NCBI GenBank assembly: GCA_963082875.1
Contig: OY720100.1
Location: forward strand, 10,626,591-10,690,590
Source: Corella eumyota
Lineage: Eukaryota; Chordata; Ascidiacea; Phlebobranchia; Corellidae
DNA: 64,000 nucleotides
Reading direction: 5' to 3'
The number at the start of each line of letters is the position of its first letter. Positions within the stretch are counted from its first letter, which is position 1. Under the pieces are notes generated by a model. That model had not been told where the DNA came from. It saw only the letters and a list, made by a program, of their open reading frames with translations, and did not search any database. Shown piece after piece: positions 35,885-48,014 of the stretch. The position numbers and the translations under genes were made by a program.

Positions 35885-35983
35885 AATAACTTACCAGCAA
35901 CTAGTAAGGTAAGAATATTTACAGCTGCGTTTTATATTCGGAATCGTCAACTTGAAATAATCCACTTACGTAAGGTTTAAACA
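35885..35983 (-). promoter_or_regulatory. Conserved 5' exon and promoter of RING-like copy 1
   Basis: About 100 bp nearly identical to 39755-39858, by far the best conserved part of the duplicated units. The minus strand reads GGATTATTTCAAGTTGACG, an AACGCAGCTGTAAATATTC segment (E-box CAGCTG) and then a CTG|GTAAGTTATTTATG donor. Interpreted as a first non-coding exon with its core promoter; the following intron is about 760 bp. Confidence 0.55.
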
Positions 35984-36000
35984 TGATGAAGTTTATTATA

Positions 36001-37560
36001 AACATATACAACAATCTAAAAAATCCAACTCAGTTGAAATTTGTTATTGCAAACATAAACAAATTATAGACATACGACAACGAAACGAACTTCTGACTAG
36101 GTGTGTTTAAAACATCAAATCGTCAATATTTTATATTTGAAAAAATTTTGTTCTATTTATTTATTCCCGACGCGAAAAAAACGACTTTAATGGTTAAACA
36201 TTGTCGCCCATGCCGAATTTTGAACTGACTTTTGCGGTTTAGTATATTAATAATTTTAATTGTCTGTTAAATAACCATATACAATTTTTCGCTTTACATA
36301 GCTAGGTTCTAAACTTTAAAAAGAGGTGAGGTATTACCTTTTTTTCTTGTTAAGACGATCCAAAAAAAGAGATTTAACCTGGTTAACGTCAATTGAAAAA
36401 CTGTTTATATATAGATATATATATTTATATATATATCAATACATAAACCAAATAATGACCGCTTTTCGAATTTGTAACCAAACATTTAAAACCCAAGGAA
36501 GGCGATCGGCTTATATTGTTTAATTGCACAATACGTGTTTTTTAGTACGTTCATGTAAGTATTTTTTGGTATTTGGTCACGGAGTTTTGGAAGTGCAATT
36601 TAAGAAACGTCGTATTGCATTTTTTTCTTCTTTGATTATTAAAAAGTATAAGGCAGGTTTACTCAATGTTTACCTTGCCATGGAAAAGTTTTTCTTAATT
36701 TTGCAATATTTGTACAACGATAATAATGTTAAATAAATGTGAAATGACAAGGATTGCTAAAACACTATTTAAACAAATAATAACATAGGCTTTTTTACAT
36801 CTTAATTGTGTACAAAAACCACTCAATCTGACTGACATTTAAATTGATGACATCATATAGCCGAGTACTCGGATTCGATTGAATCTTATTTTTGATTATT
36901 CAGATTTGGCAAATTTTGACTTTGTCCCATCCTTGTTTAAAATACAATTATTTATTTCCATATTTCATTTCCTTTATAATATATAAAAAAATAAGTTTAG
37001 GTAACGTTTATATGTAAGAAGCATTGAGCCTATGCGTAATAAAACAGGTTTCTATAAGTATTCAGTTTGAAATGTGTACAACGTATTATAATTTTTCCAA
37101 TTACAATTTTTATACACGTTTACCTATATTTGATTGGTAATAAAAAGGTAATTTGACAATATTATGAAAATTGGTAACAAAAACCAGCTGTGTAAATACA
37201 CACCCTTAGTTTTTAATTAAAAATCATAAAATAACTGTAAACGTGTTATACATATTTCACCAACCGTAAATAATTTTATAAAAAACTATCATGGTGACTT
37301 GCAAAAACAGTGGAAACGACTCTATGATAGAATAAACAGTAAGAGTGTTGTAATAGCAAGTCGTTAAACAGTTGCAACATAAATATTTAAATAATCACGT
37401 TATGTTAAAGCAATCATTGGTGGAAATAGCTATTTTATTACCACCATTTAACAAGTTTTCTTTATGCTAGAAAGACAACTTTTTAAAAGCATATAACAAG
37501 TATATGGCGTTACTTTATAATAGTAGCCAGCTAAAGTTGATGATACAATAATAAGAAAAA
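36001..37560. other. Spacer between duplicated units, no gene seen
   Basis: AT-rich. Two adjacent plus-strand open frames (36326-36523 and 36524-36736) have low-complexity AT-codon composition and no family features. A TATATATA-rich tract lies near 36410. Confidence 0.4.
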
Positions 37561-38683
37561 AAATGATCTAAAATCCGATCGATTAAATTTTTAGTTTTCA
37601 TGTAATAAAAACAAACAGTTTAAATTCGTACACGTTTGTCATGGTGGCGAAACTTTATGTATTGGGTAAAAAATCAGTCAACCAAACCAAAAAGAAACAA
37701 TCGTTTGTGTATTAAAAATAAGTTGATAAATTGGTTGCGCCAACTCTTTTTAAATGCAGTCCGTACAAACTTAAACACAATAACTTGCATAAAAAACTGA
37801 GGCGACAGCACACGTTTACGTTTCGGACAAATAATTAATCTTGGTATAAACCAATTGAGAATTTATAAGGAAAATACCCAAAGTGAAAAAATGCACCAAT
37901 CTATTTTTGTTTCTATTATTTAATATTTGTAAAAAAAACAGCCTTTTTAACCAAAATGGTACAACAACACAATTTATACTTTGTAATAAAATGTTTATTT
38001 AAATTTAATAACACATAAATTAATTTAAAAATCGAATAAAATAAGGCTACATTTTTTAAAGTATAAAATCAAACGGTGAACTTTGTTATAGTGTAAACAA
38101 TAAACGATAAAAAAAGTTTTTTAAACAACGAAAATAAGGGTACCTTATTTAAACAAGGTTACAAGGTGGTGTAATTCCAGTCATTACAAATTTTGCAATT
38201 AACCGTAGAAAAATCTTTTTTTGTTTTTTAAATTTTGTTAATACTTAGCAGTGCAGTTTTTTCTAAACATTTTTTATACAAAATAAACCTACTTATTTTA
38301 AAATGGTATAAAATCTACATTACAAAACATACGAAAAGAATTCCAGAATTGACAGGATAAGCAAACACTACACGTATTACAATAAATGTAGCACAGGTCT
38401 CTAATACAATCTAGTTCGTCGTAAAATCAATATTAATTTACACTTTAAACACAAAACGCAAAATATGTTATGTAAATGATAAAAATATATAGAAAAACTT
38501 GTATTATTGAGTTAGTCATTATTGTTTTGCATTTAAGAGTGTAAAAAGTTGTTGAAAAAAAATAACCTTTTCTCTATTTATAATTTTTTTTGGATGTTAA
38601 AATGTATTAGTTTGGTTTTGGTTTTCTAATAGTAAATATTAAAATTCTTTATGGTTTGGTCATAATTTGTTTGCATTATAAGC

Positions 38684-38944
38684 CTAGCACCACTTTTTGT
38701 TGTCCTTGTCGTTATCGGCTTTGTCTAGTTTTGCCGTTTTTGCCGACGGCTTGTCCATATCATCAGCACTTGGCTCTGTATGATGTACTTCGGTCGAGCT
38801 AAAACCAGAATTTGTCAGAAACTTTTCCTTGAGACATTGTTGGCAGCTTGCACTTAAAGCGTCTTCATGTTCTAGACAGAATTTATGGTGACAAGACACC
38901 ATGTGGACCAAACCCTCTCGCTCACATCGGCAACATTGTGCCAT
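38684..38944 (-). CDS. Small RING-like zinc-finger protein, copy 2 (86 aa)
   Basis: Coding exon with the acceptor GTTTTTAAACAG upstream. The start MAQCCRC matches MAECSKG of copy 1 and is preferred over a longer frame beginning in leader sequence. The finger is CCRC (C-x2-C), VSCHHKFC, LEHED, then SCQQC: eight Cys/His ligands in RING-like order within about 35 residues. The tail (SAKTAKLDKADNDKDNKKWC) is charged, lysine and aspartate rich, and absent from copy 1. The finger cores of the two copies are well conserved (REGLVHM shared) whereas the tails differ, suggesting selection on the finger. A matching non-coding 5' exon lies at about 39845-39770. Confidence 0.7.
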   Translation of the reverse strand: MAQCCRCEREGLVHMVSCHHKFCLEHEDALSASCQQCLKEKFLTNSGFSSTEVHHTEPSADDMDKPSAKTAKLDKADNDKDNKKWC

Positions 38945-39754
38945 GTTGGTTGATTCTAATTGTGCAATACCCAATAAAATGCTTTAAATTATTTCCTGTT
39001 TAAAAACAATAAATTTTACATTTTAAAACACAACAACAATTTTAAAAGGGGCTGCAAAATGCAAATACAAATAACTAGCTTTTGTCTTTAAACTAAAACA
39101 ATATAAAATTTACATATCAACAGCTGCCATCACCCTTTAATTATACACATTTATTTACTATAAAAAAGAACTTTGATGTTGAAATAATATATTTAGTCAT
39201 TTTTACAACAAAACAAAACTTGAGTTACCTAGATTCTTATATATTAATATAAGGGTAAAAAATAGATTTTAAAGTATATGAACAAAATTGTTTAACTAAA
39301 ATTGATATGGACAAAATTGAATTGGTGTGCAAGGCTTGACAAAAGCCTAAAAAATATGAAAACAAAAATACCTTCCCTTTTGAATATTTTTCCACGTTAA
39401 AAAACACAGTTAATAGAGTTGATATTTAATAAAGTATGAAGTAGCTGTTTGTAATCTAAATAAAATGTTTTTTTTAAATGTGTAAGGAGAAAAAATTCCA
39501 TAATTTTAGGCATTTTATTATTAATATCATAAATTCTATAAAGTAAGCAAACGTGTAAAGGGCAAGGCGGCAATAAACTAAAGTACATTGTTATTGTAAG
39601 AAACCACATAGAGAGCACCTGAAATCTATTAAACGGTTGCGCAAATAACATTATATCACAAATCAAAGTTTAATAATAAAATGACTAAATAGCCTGAATA
39701 ATGTTGCCAATATTAGTGATTTTTAACTTTAAAATTATTCAATAACAACACAAA

Positions 39755-39858
39755 CATAAATAACTTACCAGCAACTAGCAAGAGGAGAATATTTACAGCT
39801 GCGTTTTATATTCGGAATCGTCAACTTGAAATAATCCACTTACGAAAGGTTTAAACAT
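39755..39858 (-). promoter_or_regulatory. Conserved 5' exon and promoter of RING-like copy 2
   Basis: Near-identical to 35885-35983, including the CAGCTG E-box and the CTG|GTAAGTTATTTATG donor; intron to the coding exon about 825 bp. Confidence 0.55.
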
Positions 39859-39860
39859 TT

Positions 39861-41490
39861 TGAACTTAATTTTAAACATTAATAAAAATCTAAAAACTTA
39901 ACTTGATTATAACTTGTTATTGCAAACATAAACCAATTACATATAAACACGCGACAAAGAAACAAATCAATACTGCTCGAATATATTTAGGGTATTCCCA
40001 ATTGCGAACTTTTTGTAAAACTTGTAATTTCCCATGGTATTTTTTTCGTATTTATATATTTTTGATGTCAAAAGAACAACTACACGACCCCAACATAGGT
40101 CCCTTTGTTACCTTGAGAGTATAGTTTATTTTATTTGTGTAATGTATCATCTATCATATTTGTAAGGTAATACATAAATTCTTATTCTAATCACCCCTTT
40201 TTGTTTAAAATAACCTTTTTCCTTAAGTAATCGCAGTAGTAATTTAAGTTAAAGTGCATTAAATAACGAACATGCAAGACCAATCGACTACCTGGTCGCA
40301 AGCAAGTCAAGTAAATACAATTGACATTATAGGTTAACAAAAAACTTCAGCTCGCTTAAAGGATAGCTTAGTTAAGGCAAATATTTGTGTTGGCCACTAA
40401 CTGAAGGCGATAATCAATAAAAAAATCTTGCTTAATCTTTATTGTATATCCTATTAAATCTCGGTAAACCGACTAATGTTAACTAAAACTTTTTTAAGAA
40501 AGCTTAAAACTGGTTTAATGTTAACTTTAAAATCATATTTGTCAATGACCTGGTTTCTGTAAACATCAGGCAAATATTGACATATAATTTTTACGACTTT
40601 AAAGAACAAAAATTATTCTTCTAAAATGAAAATAAACAAACATTTAAAATAGTCTAAAGTATAGTCTAAATTTGCCAACATTTTTAATTTTGTAATGTTG
40701 CTTTTTTGCCATTATTGTTTTATTGTATAATATCGGTATTTAAATCCTTTTTTAAATTTTGGAACGGCAATGGGCCGTGTTTAAGCTTTCCGTTGCATGG
40801 CCAAATACGGCACACTACAGAATATCGGCCAACTTGCTTACACCATCTGGCGGATACTTTTAAAATTTAAAACCGATGGAAAAAACAAATTGCGTCAATA
40901 AGGCTACGTATTAAAACTATAATTTGTGCAGACAATAAAACTTTAAGTTCAAACATACAACATGTTAAAAAGGCAAAAACAGTTATTAAACATTCCTACT
41001 TCGTTTTGCTCATTAAATAGAATAATTTTGTTCTTTCTCAATATTTAAAATTGCTATGCTAAAACAAACATTTATTTATAAAGCTTGTTTTTATCATAAC
41101 TTGATTCATTAACTAAACAAGATACGGTTTGAAATTGTTTGAATATTTTGAAATAATATCTTCTGAATATATTAAACTTAATAAAAATCGTCTAATATCC
41201 AAACAATACTTTCGCCTTAAAATGTTCTTTACGTTATTTAAATCGTATTAAAAAATGATCAACAAATTTATGTTCTATATTTAGATCAATAACATTATTA
41301 CCTGCTTAATGTTTGAGATTGCAATCTCGAATTGCAGAAACCTATTGATATATTTTGAGATAAACATTTTACCATGTATTTTACAAGGAATTTTTATAGA
41401 TGTCTTATTTCGGCACTTTTTTGTTGTTTTATTTTTTGTATTTCTGTAAACACGCGGGTAATATGTATAAAAAGTTGTAGCGTCGTAAAT
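39861..41490. other. Gene-poor AT-rich stretch
   Basis: No gene, RNA or repeat recognised. The open frame at 39903-40124 has no recognisable features. Confidence 0.4.
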
Positions 41491-41496
41491 ACAGCT

Positions 41497-41570
41497 TTGT
41501 TAGCTCGTTGGTAACGTTTCAAACTACCAAGTAAATTCTCCTAGTTCGAAACCGAATAAAGACGATCTCA
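41497..41570 (+). repeat. tRNA-like segment (SINE head or tRNA relic)
   Basis: TTAGCTCGTTGGTAACG matches an A box well and TAGTTCGAAACC a B box, 44 bases apart, but no acceptor-stem pairing is evident. A second weaker tRNA-like stretch with AGGTTAGAATCCAA follows at about 41655-41720. The remainder to 42569 is AT-rich; TGACGTCA occurs at 41603. Confidence 0.45.
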
Positions 41571-42569
41571 AAATTAAATTTTGATATTATATTTTAAAAG
41601 TATGACGTCACAAAAACCAATAAACTCTTAAAAATGAGTTAGTTTTACCCTCTCGGTAGTTTAAGTCCTTGGTCTGAACACTTGTAGCCAGTGAGTAAGA
41701 CTTAGGTTAGAATCCAATCAAAGAACACATAAAAAGCAAAAAAAAAATTTGTACTCATTCAAGCGAATCTAATTGGTCACATGACCACGGCAAGGAGAAT
41801 CTCAACTACGTTTTTTTAATAAATTTTTTTCATACTACCTTTTTTAATAATACCTTTTTGTTGGGTTAAGAAAACTCAGTATTCAATATTACCAAAGGGC
41901 CCTTGACTTAAAACGTAATAAACGGTCCCAACTACTACTAAATCCTTAAATAATCGATACTTTAATTACCAAGCCACAGTCTATGCTTATTAATATGCCA
42001 AACTACCTACAGGTGGTTCAAGACTGATTGATGTAACAAACATAACCCAACTTAAGACTGATTGATGTAACAAATATAACCCTATGTTTAAGTCATAAAG
42101 TTGGCATTTCCAAATCAAATATAATGAATATGATAAAAAATGAAATTTTTAACAAATGATAAAAGCGAAAAAAAGGCGAAAAAAAAACAAAAACAATTTA
42201 AATAAAACAGTTTCATATTGCTTTCATAAAGTCATCAATAACCACTTTACAAAAAAAAAAAAAATGTGGCTGTTGTAATGTCAAACCGGTTGTATAATTA
42301 AATTGAGAAACAAATATAGCTTTAAATTTTATTATTCTAACAAAATAAATTTAATATGTTTTCATAATTTTTCAAACTGTAAAACTTAATACCGTTTTTT
42401 AGAATTAAAAAACAGTCCTTAATAAGTTAGCGTGGTTTTTAAAATTTTGTAACAAAAAGAAGGATACTATATTAGAATAAACTGCATGCCATTATTTTTA
42501 AAAACATAAGTTATTCTTTAAAAAAATCCAGTTTTTAAAATTAAAATTATAAACATAAGGATAACTCAG

Positions 42570-43839
42570 TTACATAGCACCCCCTCCAACTTGTAACAAC
42601 ATAACAAGACTGGGATCTTCGCTTGCAGCAATTTTAAATTCAGAAAAAGTAATTTGACAATCTCCATCCTTGTCCATTCTTGAAAATATTTGGTCGACTC
42701 TTTGGTTGGCTGTAAGGCCGTCAGTCACTACTTTTTGCATAGTTTCTTGCCCAACCATTTTATAGATAGCCTATATAGTAAGAAAAACACATTTTTAAGT
42801 TTTAATAAATGTTATTTTAGCATAAAGCTGTAAATGTATATGCTAAAAATAAAAAATTTGTTAACTTAAATTTCGAAAAAATAGTCCAAATATAACTAAA
42901 TAAAAGAATTCCTATAACCACAATATCCGTGTTTCTATCATGTCAAAAATAAAATCACAAAAATATCAACAAGTCGTCAATATTTAAATAATTTCACATT
43001 TCTTTACCGAGATAAGACCCGACATTTCCGCCTTAGTAATATAACCATCATTGTTTACATCATACATGCTAAACGCCCAGTGCATTTTTTCTTCGAACGT
43101 ACCTCGTGAAGTAACAGATAGTGCACACAAAAACTCGTGAAAGTCAATCGTGCTATCACCATTTTTGTCAAATGTTCTAAATTTAATTTAAATAAATCAA
43201 AAAAAATTATTCAGGCTTTAAATAAATGAGTTGCTACAATATTACATAAATTTTTAAAATAACAATAGGGCTATGCCTAAAGACAATTAATAATGTATGA
43301 AATCATAGCTTGTGGCCCAAAATAAACAAAAAAATAAGTTTTTGCAAATTTGATTTTAAATTTTATGGGTATAACGTAATTATGGCAACTATAACAATAA
43401 AACTGTTATAATTAAAGATATATTTTACCTTTAATTATTCCAATGGTAACTTATACTTAAAAATTAAGAAATAAAAGTAAATAAAAAAGTAAATAAAAAA
43501 GTTAAAATCATTTCGTAATATTGTCAAAAATTAAATGTTGGTTCCCTCCCGGTAAAAATATTGTAAAAAATGCCCAATTATTAAACAATTAACAAACACT
43601 GACATTTAATACAAAACAGATGTAACTAACCTAAAGGCATAGCCCGCAAAAGTGGTCGCATCCCCCCCTGGAAAAAAATTAGAATACAATTTTTTGAACT
43701 CGTTTAATGTTAATATTCCGGTGGGACAATCTTTTTTAAACGACTTAAACCATTGTTGAATTTCCTGTTCAGTAAAATCGGTCTGGTTTACCAAATCTGA
43801 GATAGCTCCTGGATTCAATTTTGAAGACTGTTTACCCAT
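42570..43839 (-). CDS. Neuronal calcium sensor, hippocalcin/VILIP (visinin-like) type (192 aa)
   Basis: Three exons in phase: 43839-43631 (ATG), 43176-43008 and 42770-42570 (TAA). The product starts MGKQSSKL, an N-myristoylation signal, and follows visinin-like proteins over their whole length (about 191 aa): [85 protein letters not shown]1 is the usual non-binding cryptic hand. EF2 loop [12 protein letters not shown] and EF4 loop [12 protein letters not shown] have Ser and Cys at position 6, where Gly is usual; EF3 [12 protein letters not shown] is canonical. By family it is a membrane-associating Ca2+/myristoyl switch protein of neurons or photoreceptors. The end QVGGGAM differs from vertebrate members. 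Introns are about 240 and 450 bp. Confidence 0.93.
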
Positions 43840-45595
43840 TTTCGGCAGAGAAATTATTTATGACTTTTGTGCAACACAAGAATCTAAATTTTCTAAAAAA
43901 ATATCATGAATAATAAATGAACTAAAAGTGAGATAGATACTTTTTCGCTGACAATATGAAACTACGAAAAAAAACCTTCACATTTACAATAACTAGCTAG
44001 AAAAATTGAAATTTTAACAGATATAAAAACTTTTTCTGAAAGGGTAGACTTATGCTTTTATATTATTTTAATAAAAGTTGATAACCATATTTTTTAATAT
44101 TTTTATTATTTGCTTATGGTTTGTACTTTTGTATTATAAGTGTAGTAAGCTTAAACAATTTTCCATTGTGAAATATCACGTATTTTCAACATGATCGTTA
44201 AACATGATTTACTCAATCTATCATTCGCACTTAAACCCATTTTAAATTATCTTAATTGCAGTTAGGTTATTTTTAAACTGCGTTTAATACGACAACTTTT
44301 TTGGCAGGTTATTGAACTGCTTTAGCTTTACACTATCTTTACATGTTAGATTTTTTTTTGAAATGCCAAGCTGTTTCTTAATATTGTTCAGTCTAAATAG
44401 CCTAGCTAAGCGTGGCATATATGTTATACTAATCACGATCGGAAATATCAAAATGCTCTACGTCTAAACACATTTAGATAACCTCGCGTTTTTTTACAAT
44501 AGACGATCATAAACCACGTTGCCTAATTTAAAAAAAAAAACTATCTATGCCCTTTCCACGTAAATAGATTATTGCTTAAATATCCAATGGTCCATTTAGA
44601 CTTCTTGGGGACGTTTTCTATAGGCTTGTTGTTGCTTTATCTAAAGTGTTGTGACACACACTAATTGATTTTTTATCGACCCTGTATTATGTAATTTCTT
44701 GAATTATTTACAATTATTACGAAATGGTGTTCTAATTAAATCCAAAACACTGTCATCGGAAACATTTTGCATAAACTTTAAGCAAAGCTTTTGTTAAAGT
44801 TACATAAAAATACTTTCTAGGGAAATTAATTTCTAACTAAACAACAGTACAGCTGTGCTCTTAAAAAACATCCAAAAACTTTTTTTTAACTACAATTAAG
44901 ACTAAAATCCCTTTTTTGTTATTCTCTGTTTTAAAGTACACAGCCTTCGAATATTCTAAAGCTTGCCAGAAATGCCGTGGGAATTATTAATATTTTGACA
45001 CATTTTAATCAATCAAACCATAACATTTTTCGTGATAAGAGTAAAATCAATTAAATCCAATTTTGCGTTGATTATCTTAAAATATTTTAAAAATACTTTG
45101 TAAAAATCGATGTTTTTAAAATGTGTATTTATTAATAGCAGCAAAATAATATTCTTTACAATTAAGTTTTAAATAACGTCAGATGACTTTGCTGTAAAAG
45201 TAAAGATTAAAAATTAATATTTTAATCGAAATAGGCAATCGATCATTTCCAAGTTATATCTGTCAATGTTAACCGGAAAAAAGTTAGGGTTAAGGGTTTG
45301 TAAGTTGTTAGAAGTTTGTAAGTCGTTTTGGTAAGATGTTTTTAAGTTGTTTTGCCTTGTATTAGCATGCTTCAAGCGCATCTTAAACCTCCTGGCTTTG
45401 CGGACATAGATTGTAATATATTTATTTCAAAAATTTACAAGTCGATTACCATAGTAGGCGGTCCGCACATATTGAATGTTGATTAGTGGGAACTGTTTTT
45501 GTTCCTACCTGGCTGGCGTTTAAAAACAGATGTTAAAATCTACACAGCAATTAGACGAACTAAAAGTTTACTCTAAACGTTAGTTTGTGCACACT
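43840..45595. other. Upstream region of the calcium sensor, no other gene seen
   Basis: AT-rich. The first few hundred bases should hold the sensor promoter, but no clear core element was found. Confidence 0.35.
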
Positions 45596-45634
45596 GTTTG
45601 CCGACCATGTTTGCCGACCATGTTTGCCGACCAT
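45596..45634. repeat. 13-bp tandem triplication
   Basis: GTTTGCCGACCAT is repeated three times exactly. On the minus strand it directly follows the THAP-like coding stretch and contributes repeated GTCGGC candidate donors. Confidence 0.9.
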
Positions 45635-45775
45635 TTTAAAGTCGGATCGCGTCGTTTGTACAAAATGGACCCATTGACGCCTAATATTTAGATCCTCCGG
45701 GAATTTGTGAAAACTAAACTTGCCACTTACTGCATCCGTACTCCCACATCCCCCGACTACATATCTTCTCACCAT
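45635..45775 (-). pseudogene. Decayed THAP zinc-finger exon
   Basis: The minus-strand reading MVRRYVVGGCGST followed by KFSFHKFPEDLNIRRQWVHF fits the start of a THAP domain (C-x2-4-C, then FHxFPxD..LRxxW). The first zinc-binding Cys is Tyr (TAT where TGT is expected), and the C-terminal CxxH pair and AVPTIF-type box are not found downstream. It may be the first exon of a small THAP gene with its donor in the triplicated sequence, or a remnant of a THAP-type (P-element-like) transposon. Confidence 0.5.
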
Positions 45776-47440
45776 ATTTTTTTTAGTTTTTAATAAATAC
45801 AAAAAATGTATACGGAACTATTTAAGTTTAGCCTAAACTACTTTTTGCTATGACCCTTAAAATTTTGTCTTCTGCTTATTCCTTTGTACTTATTGTTTAC
45901 GTCACAAAGAATTTGAGGTGGTAAATTTAATATTTTCAACTGGCTTATATATTTTTTATTTTTCCTTACGTTGAACAGAATGTTAAATACGATACTTAAA
46001 GTCGCAAACTTGCGTAAATGCAGTTAATACAAGATAACAAACTTTAAAATAAATCATTTGCCAATTTTTTTTATCTGTTAACCGTACAATTGTACAGTTA
46101 CGCTTCATTTTGATTGAAAATGGGCGTATGCACTACTAATGAGGTTTTTAATACTTTTTATATCATATAAGATATCATTTTTGTAGCCAAAGGTTAGCCG
46201 AGTTACAAATTAAACATTTTGTTAAAAAACACATAAAATATTTAATTAAAAATAGGTTTAAAATTAAAATACCCACAGTGCAGATAGTAAAATATTTGAT
46301 ATTTTTAGGCCAAAGGCCACCTCTGACGTCACAATGGATTTGTTAGAATTTTAGTGTAGTACGATTTTAAGCGCCCCTAACTTTGTAAAAACGCGACATA
46401 ACAAAAAATTTTTCCTAAATTTTTTATTTCGAAGACCCAACGATTTTATCAAAGTCAAGTTACTTTATGATGTCCCAGGCGCTTTAACTAATTTGTTGTA
46501 ATTAAGCGATAACAGCACATGTTAAAATCCAAATAGCAATTACACAAACCAAGGGGCTGGGCTGTTGTACAAGATGAATAAATTACTACAAGTATGAAAA
46601 ACATGTATGTTGAAGAAATTTTTGTTTTACCCTTTAACCTGTGACGTCACTTGTGTTATATAGCTCTAGCGTGTTGTAACTTGTAAAGTTATTAGTTCAA
46701 CAAAGATTATTTTAAACCCCATTTTTTATAAACCCTACATTTGTTTCAATTTAAAAATGTATTTTGTTTGCCAGTATACACCAATATATAAGTGTGCATC
46801 AATAGCTTTTATATTATAATTTAAAATTTCGCAATAACGCCTAATATTTAAATTTTTGTAACCATAATTATTGCTAAATTCACGATTTAATTACATTTTT
46901 TAGTAGTATAGACGGTTTTACGTTAGTGCATTGGATTTTATTTTGAACGTTATCTAGTGTGAACTGTATTTTGCAAACTGCCTGGTTTTGACAAATCGAT
47001 AACCGCAAATGTATTAAAAATACAATTGTTAGCTTATTTATTGCATCGAATAAGCTTTACACCAAAAGGTATTTTAAAACAACTTTATCCTTTCTAAAAA
47101 CGTTAAGTAAATATAAAATCTAAATTAAAAAAAGGTATTTTTATACATAGCATTCAGACAAACTAAGAAATTGCTGTTTTAAATGCATAAGCTATTAAAT
47201 ATGAAAAACGTGTATATTAAAGAAATTTTTGTTTTATCCTTCAACCTGTGACGTCACTTATGTTACATTTTAGCAAATAGCCCTAAAAACGATAATTTTA
47301 AAACTAATATTTTTTGTATGATATATCTTACTCTTAGTTATAAACTACACATTAGTTTTAAAACTACAATTGCTTATTTTAAATTTAAAATGCAATTCGT
47401 AGTAATGTAATATCTATAATTTTTTCGTTTACTGTAATAT
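45776..47440. other. Gene-poor stretch with a duplicated CRE-containing repeat
   Basis: No gene seen. Two copies of an ~85-bp sequence (46585-46670 and 47195-47275) share ATGAAAAACATGTATGTTGA-like and AACCTGTGACGTCACTT segments. A third TGACGTCA lies at 46324. Confidence 0.5.
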
Positions 47441-47443
47441 AAT

Positions 47444-47700
47444 CAACGACAGCGTAACGTAGTGGCCAGAACAATTGTCTTCACTACAAGAGCTTCTGGG
47501 TTCGATCCCCACTTCTCGCTGTTGCGCCCTTGATTAAAAGGCGTAACGGTATCACCCCTGCTAAGTCAATACTTAATCACAGCTTAATTAAAGGACAATT
47601 ATAATTAATAATATCTAAAACTGCAAAAGGCAATTAGAGAGTGAGTCGGGGTAAAATGTTACTCTATATTTAGGTCGTGAAGTCGACCTTCCTACATTAA
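47444..47700 (+). mobile_element. tRNA-derived SINE
   Basis: The head GACAGCGTAACGTAGTGGCC with B box CTGGGTTCGATCCCC is followed by the family body (GCTAAGTCAATACTTAATCA, GGACAAT, GAGTCGGGGTAA, TTTAGGTCG). The best preserved B box of the four copies. Confidence 0.85.
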
Positions 47701-48014
47701 ATATAAATAAGTATGAAAACATAAATGTATATTTAACATATAAATGTTCACTAATATCTTCTGATTTATAATTTAAAATCGAATATTACTTTTTTTGAAA
47801 TTTACACTGTTTTAAAATAAATATTTAATTTAATATACAAATTTCTGCAAAAAAAGAGTATCTCTACAAAAATAATAACATAAAGTTTTTACAAAAAACA
47901 CAATTTTTGTTGCTCTGATTTTTGTTTTGTTTACTTATTTCTAAAAAGTTAGGTAAGTATAAACCCATGTTATTTAAATAAATATTTGTAGGCTAAAAGA
48001 GTCAAATAAAATAC

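Larger units (their letters stand above)
33470..36000. repeat. Segmental duplication, unit 1
   Basis: Blocks in this segment recur in the same order at 37630-39860: ATGTTGGGTAAAAAATCAGT (33494 and 37650 region), ACGTTTACG with TAATTAATCT (33785 and 37815), GAAAATACCCAAAGT (33840 and 37870), the RING-like exon, and the 5' exon block at 35885-35983. Between blocks the copies have diverged by indels. Confidence 0.75.
37630..39860. repeat. Segmental duplication, unit 2
   Basis: Partner of 33470-36000 with the same order of conserved blocks and the second RING-like gene; see that entry. Confidence 0.75.

Noticed and set aside
36326-36736. Two back-to-back plus-strand frames
   Set aside because: Tyr/Ile repeats from a TATATA tract and no family features; they lie in the spacer between duplicated units.
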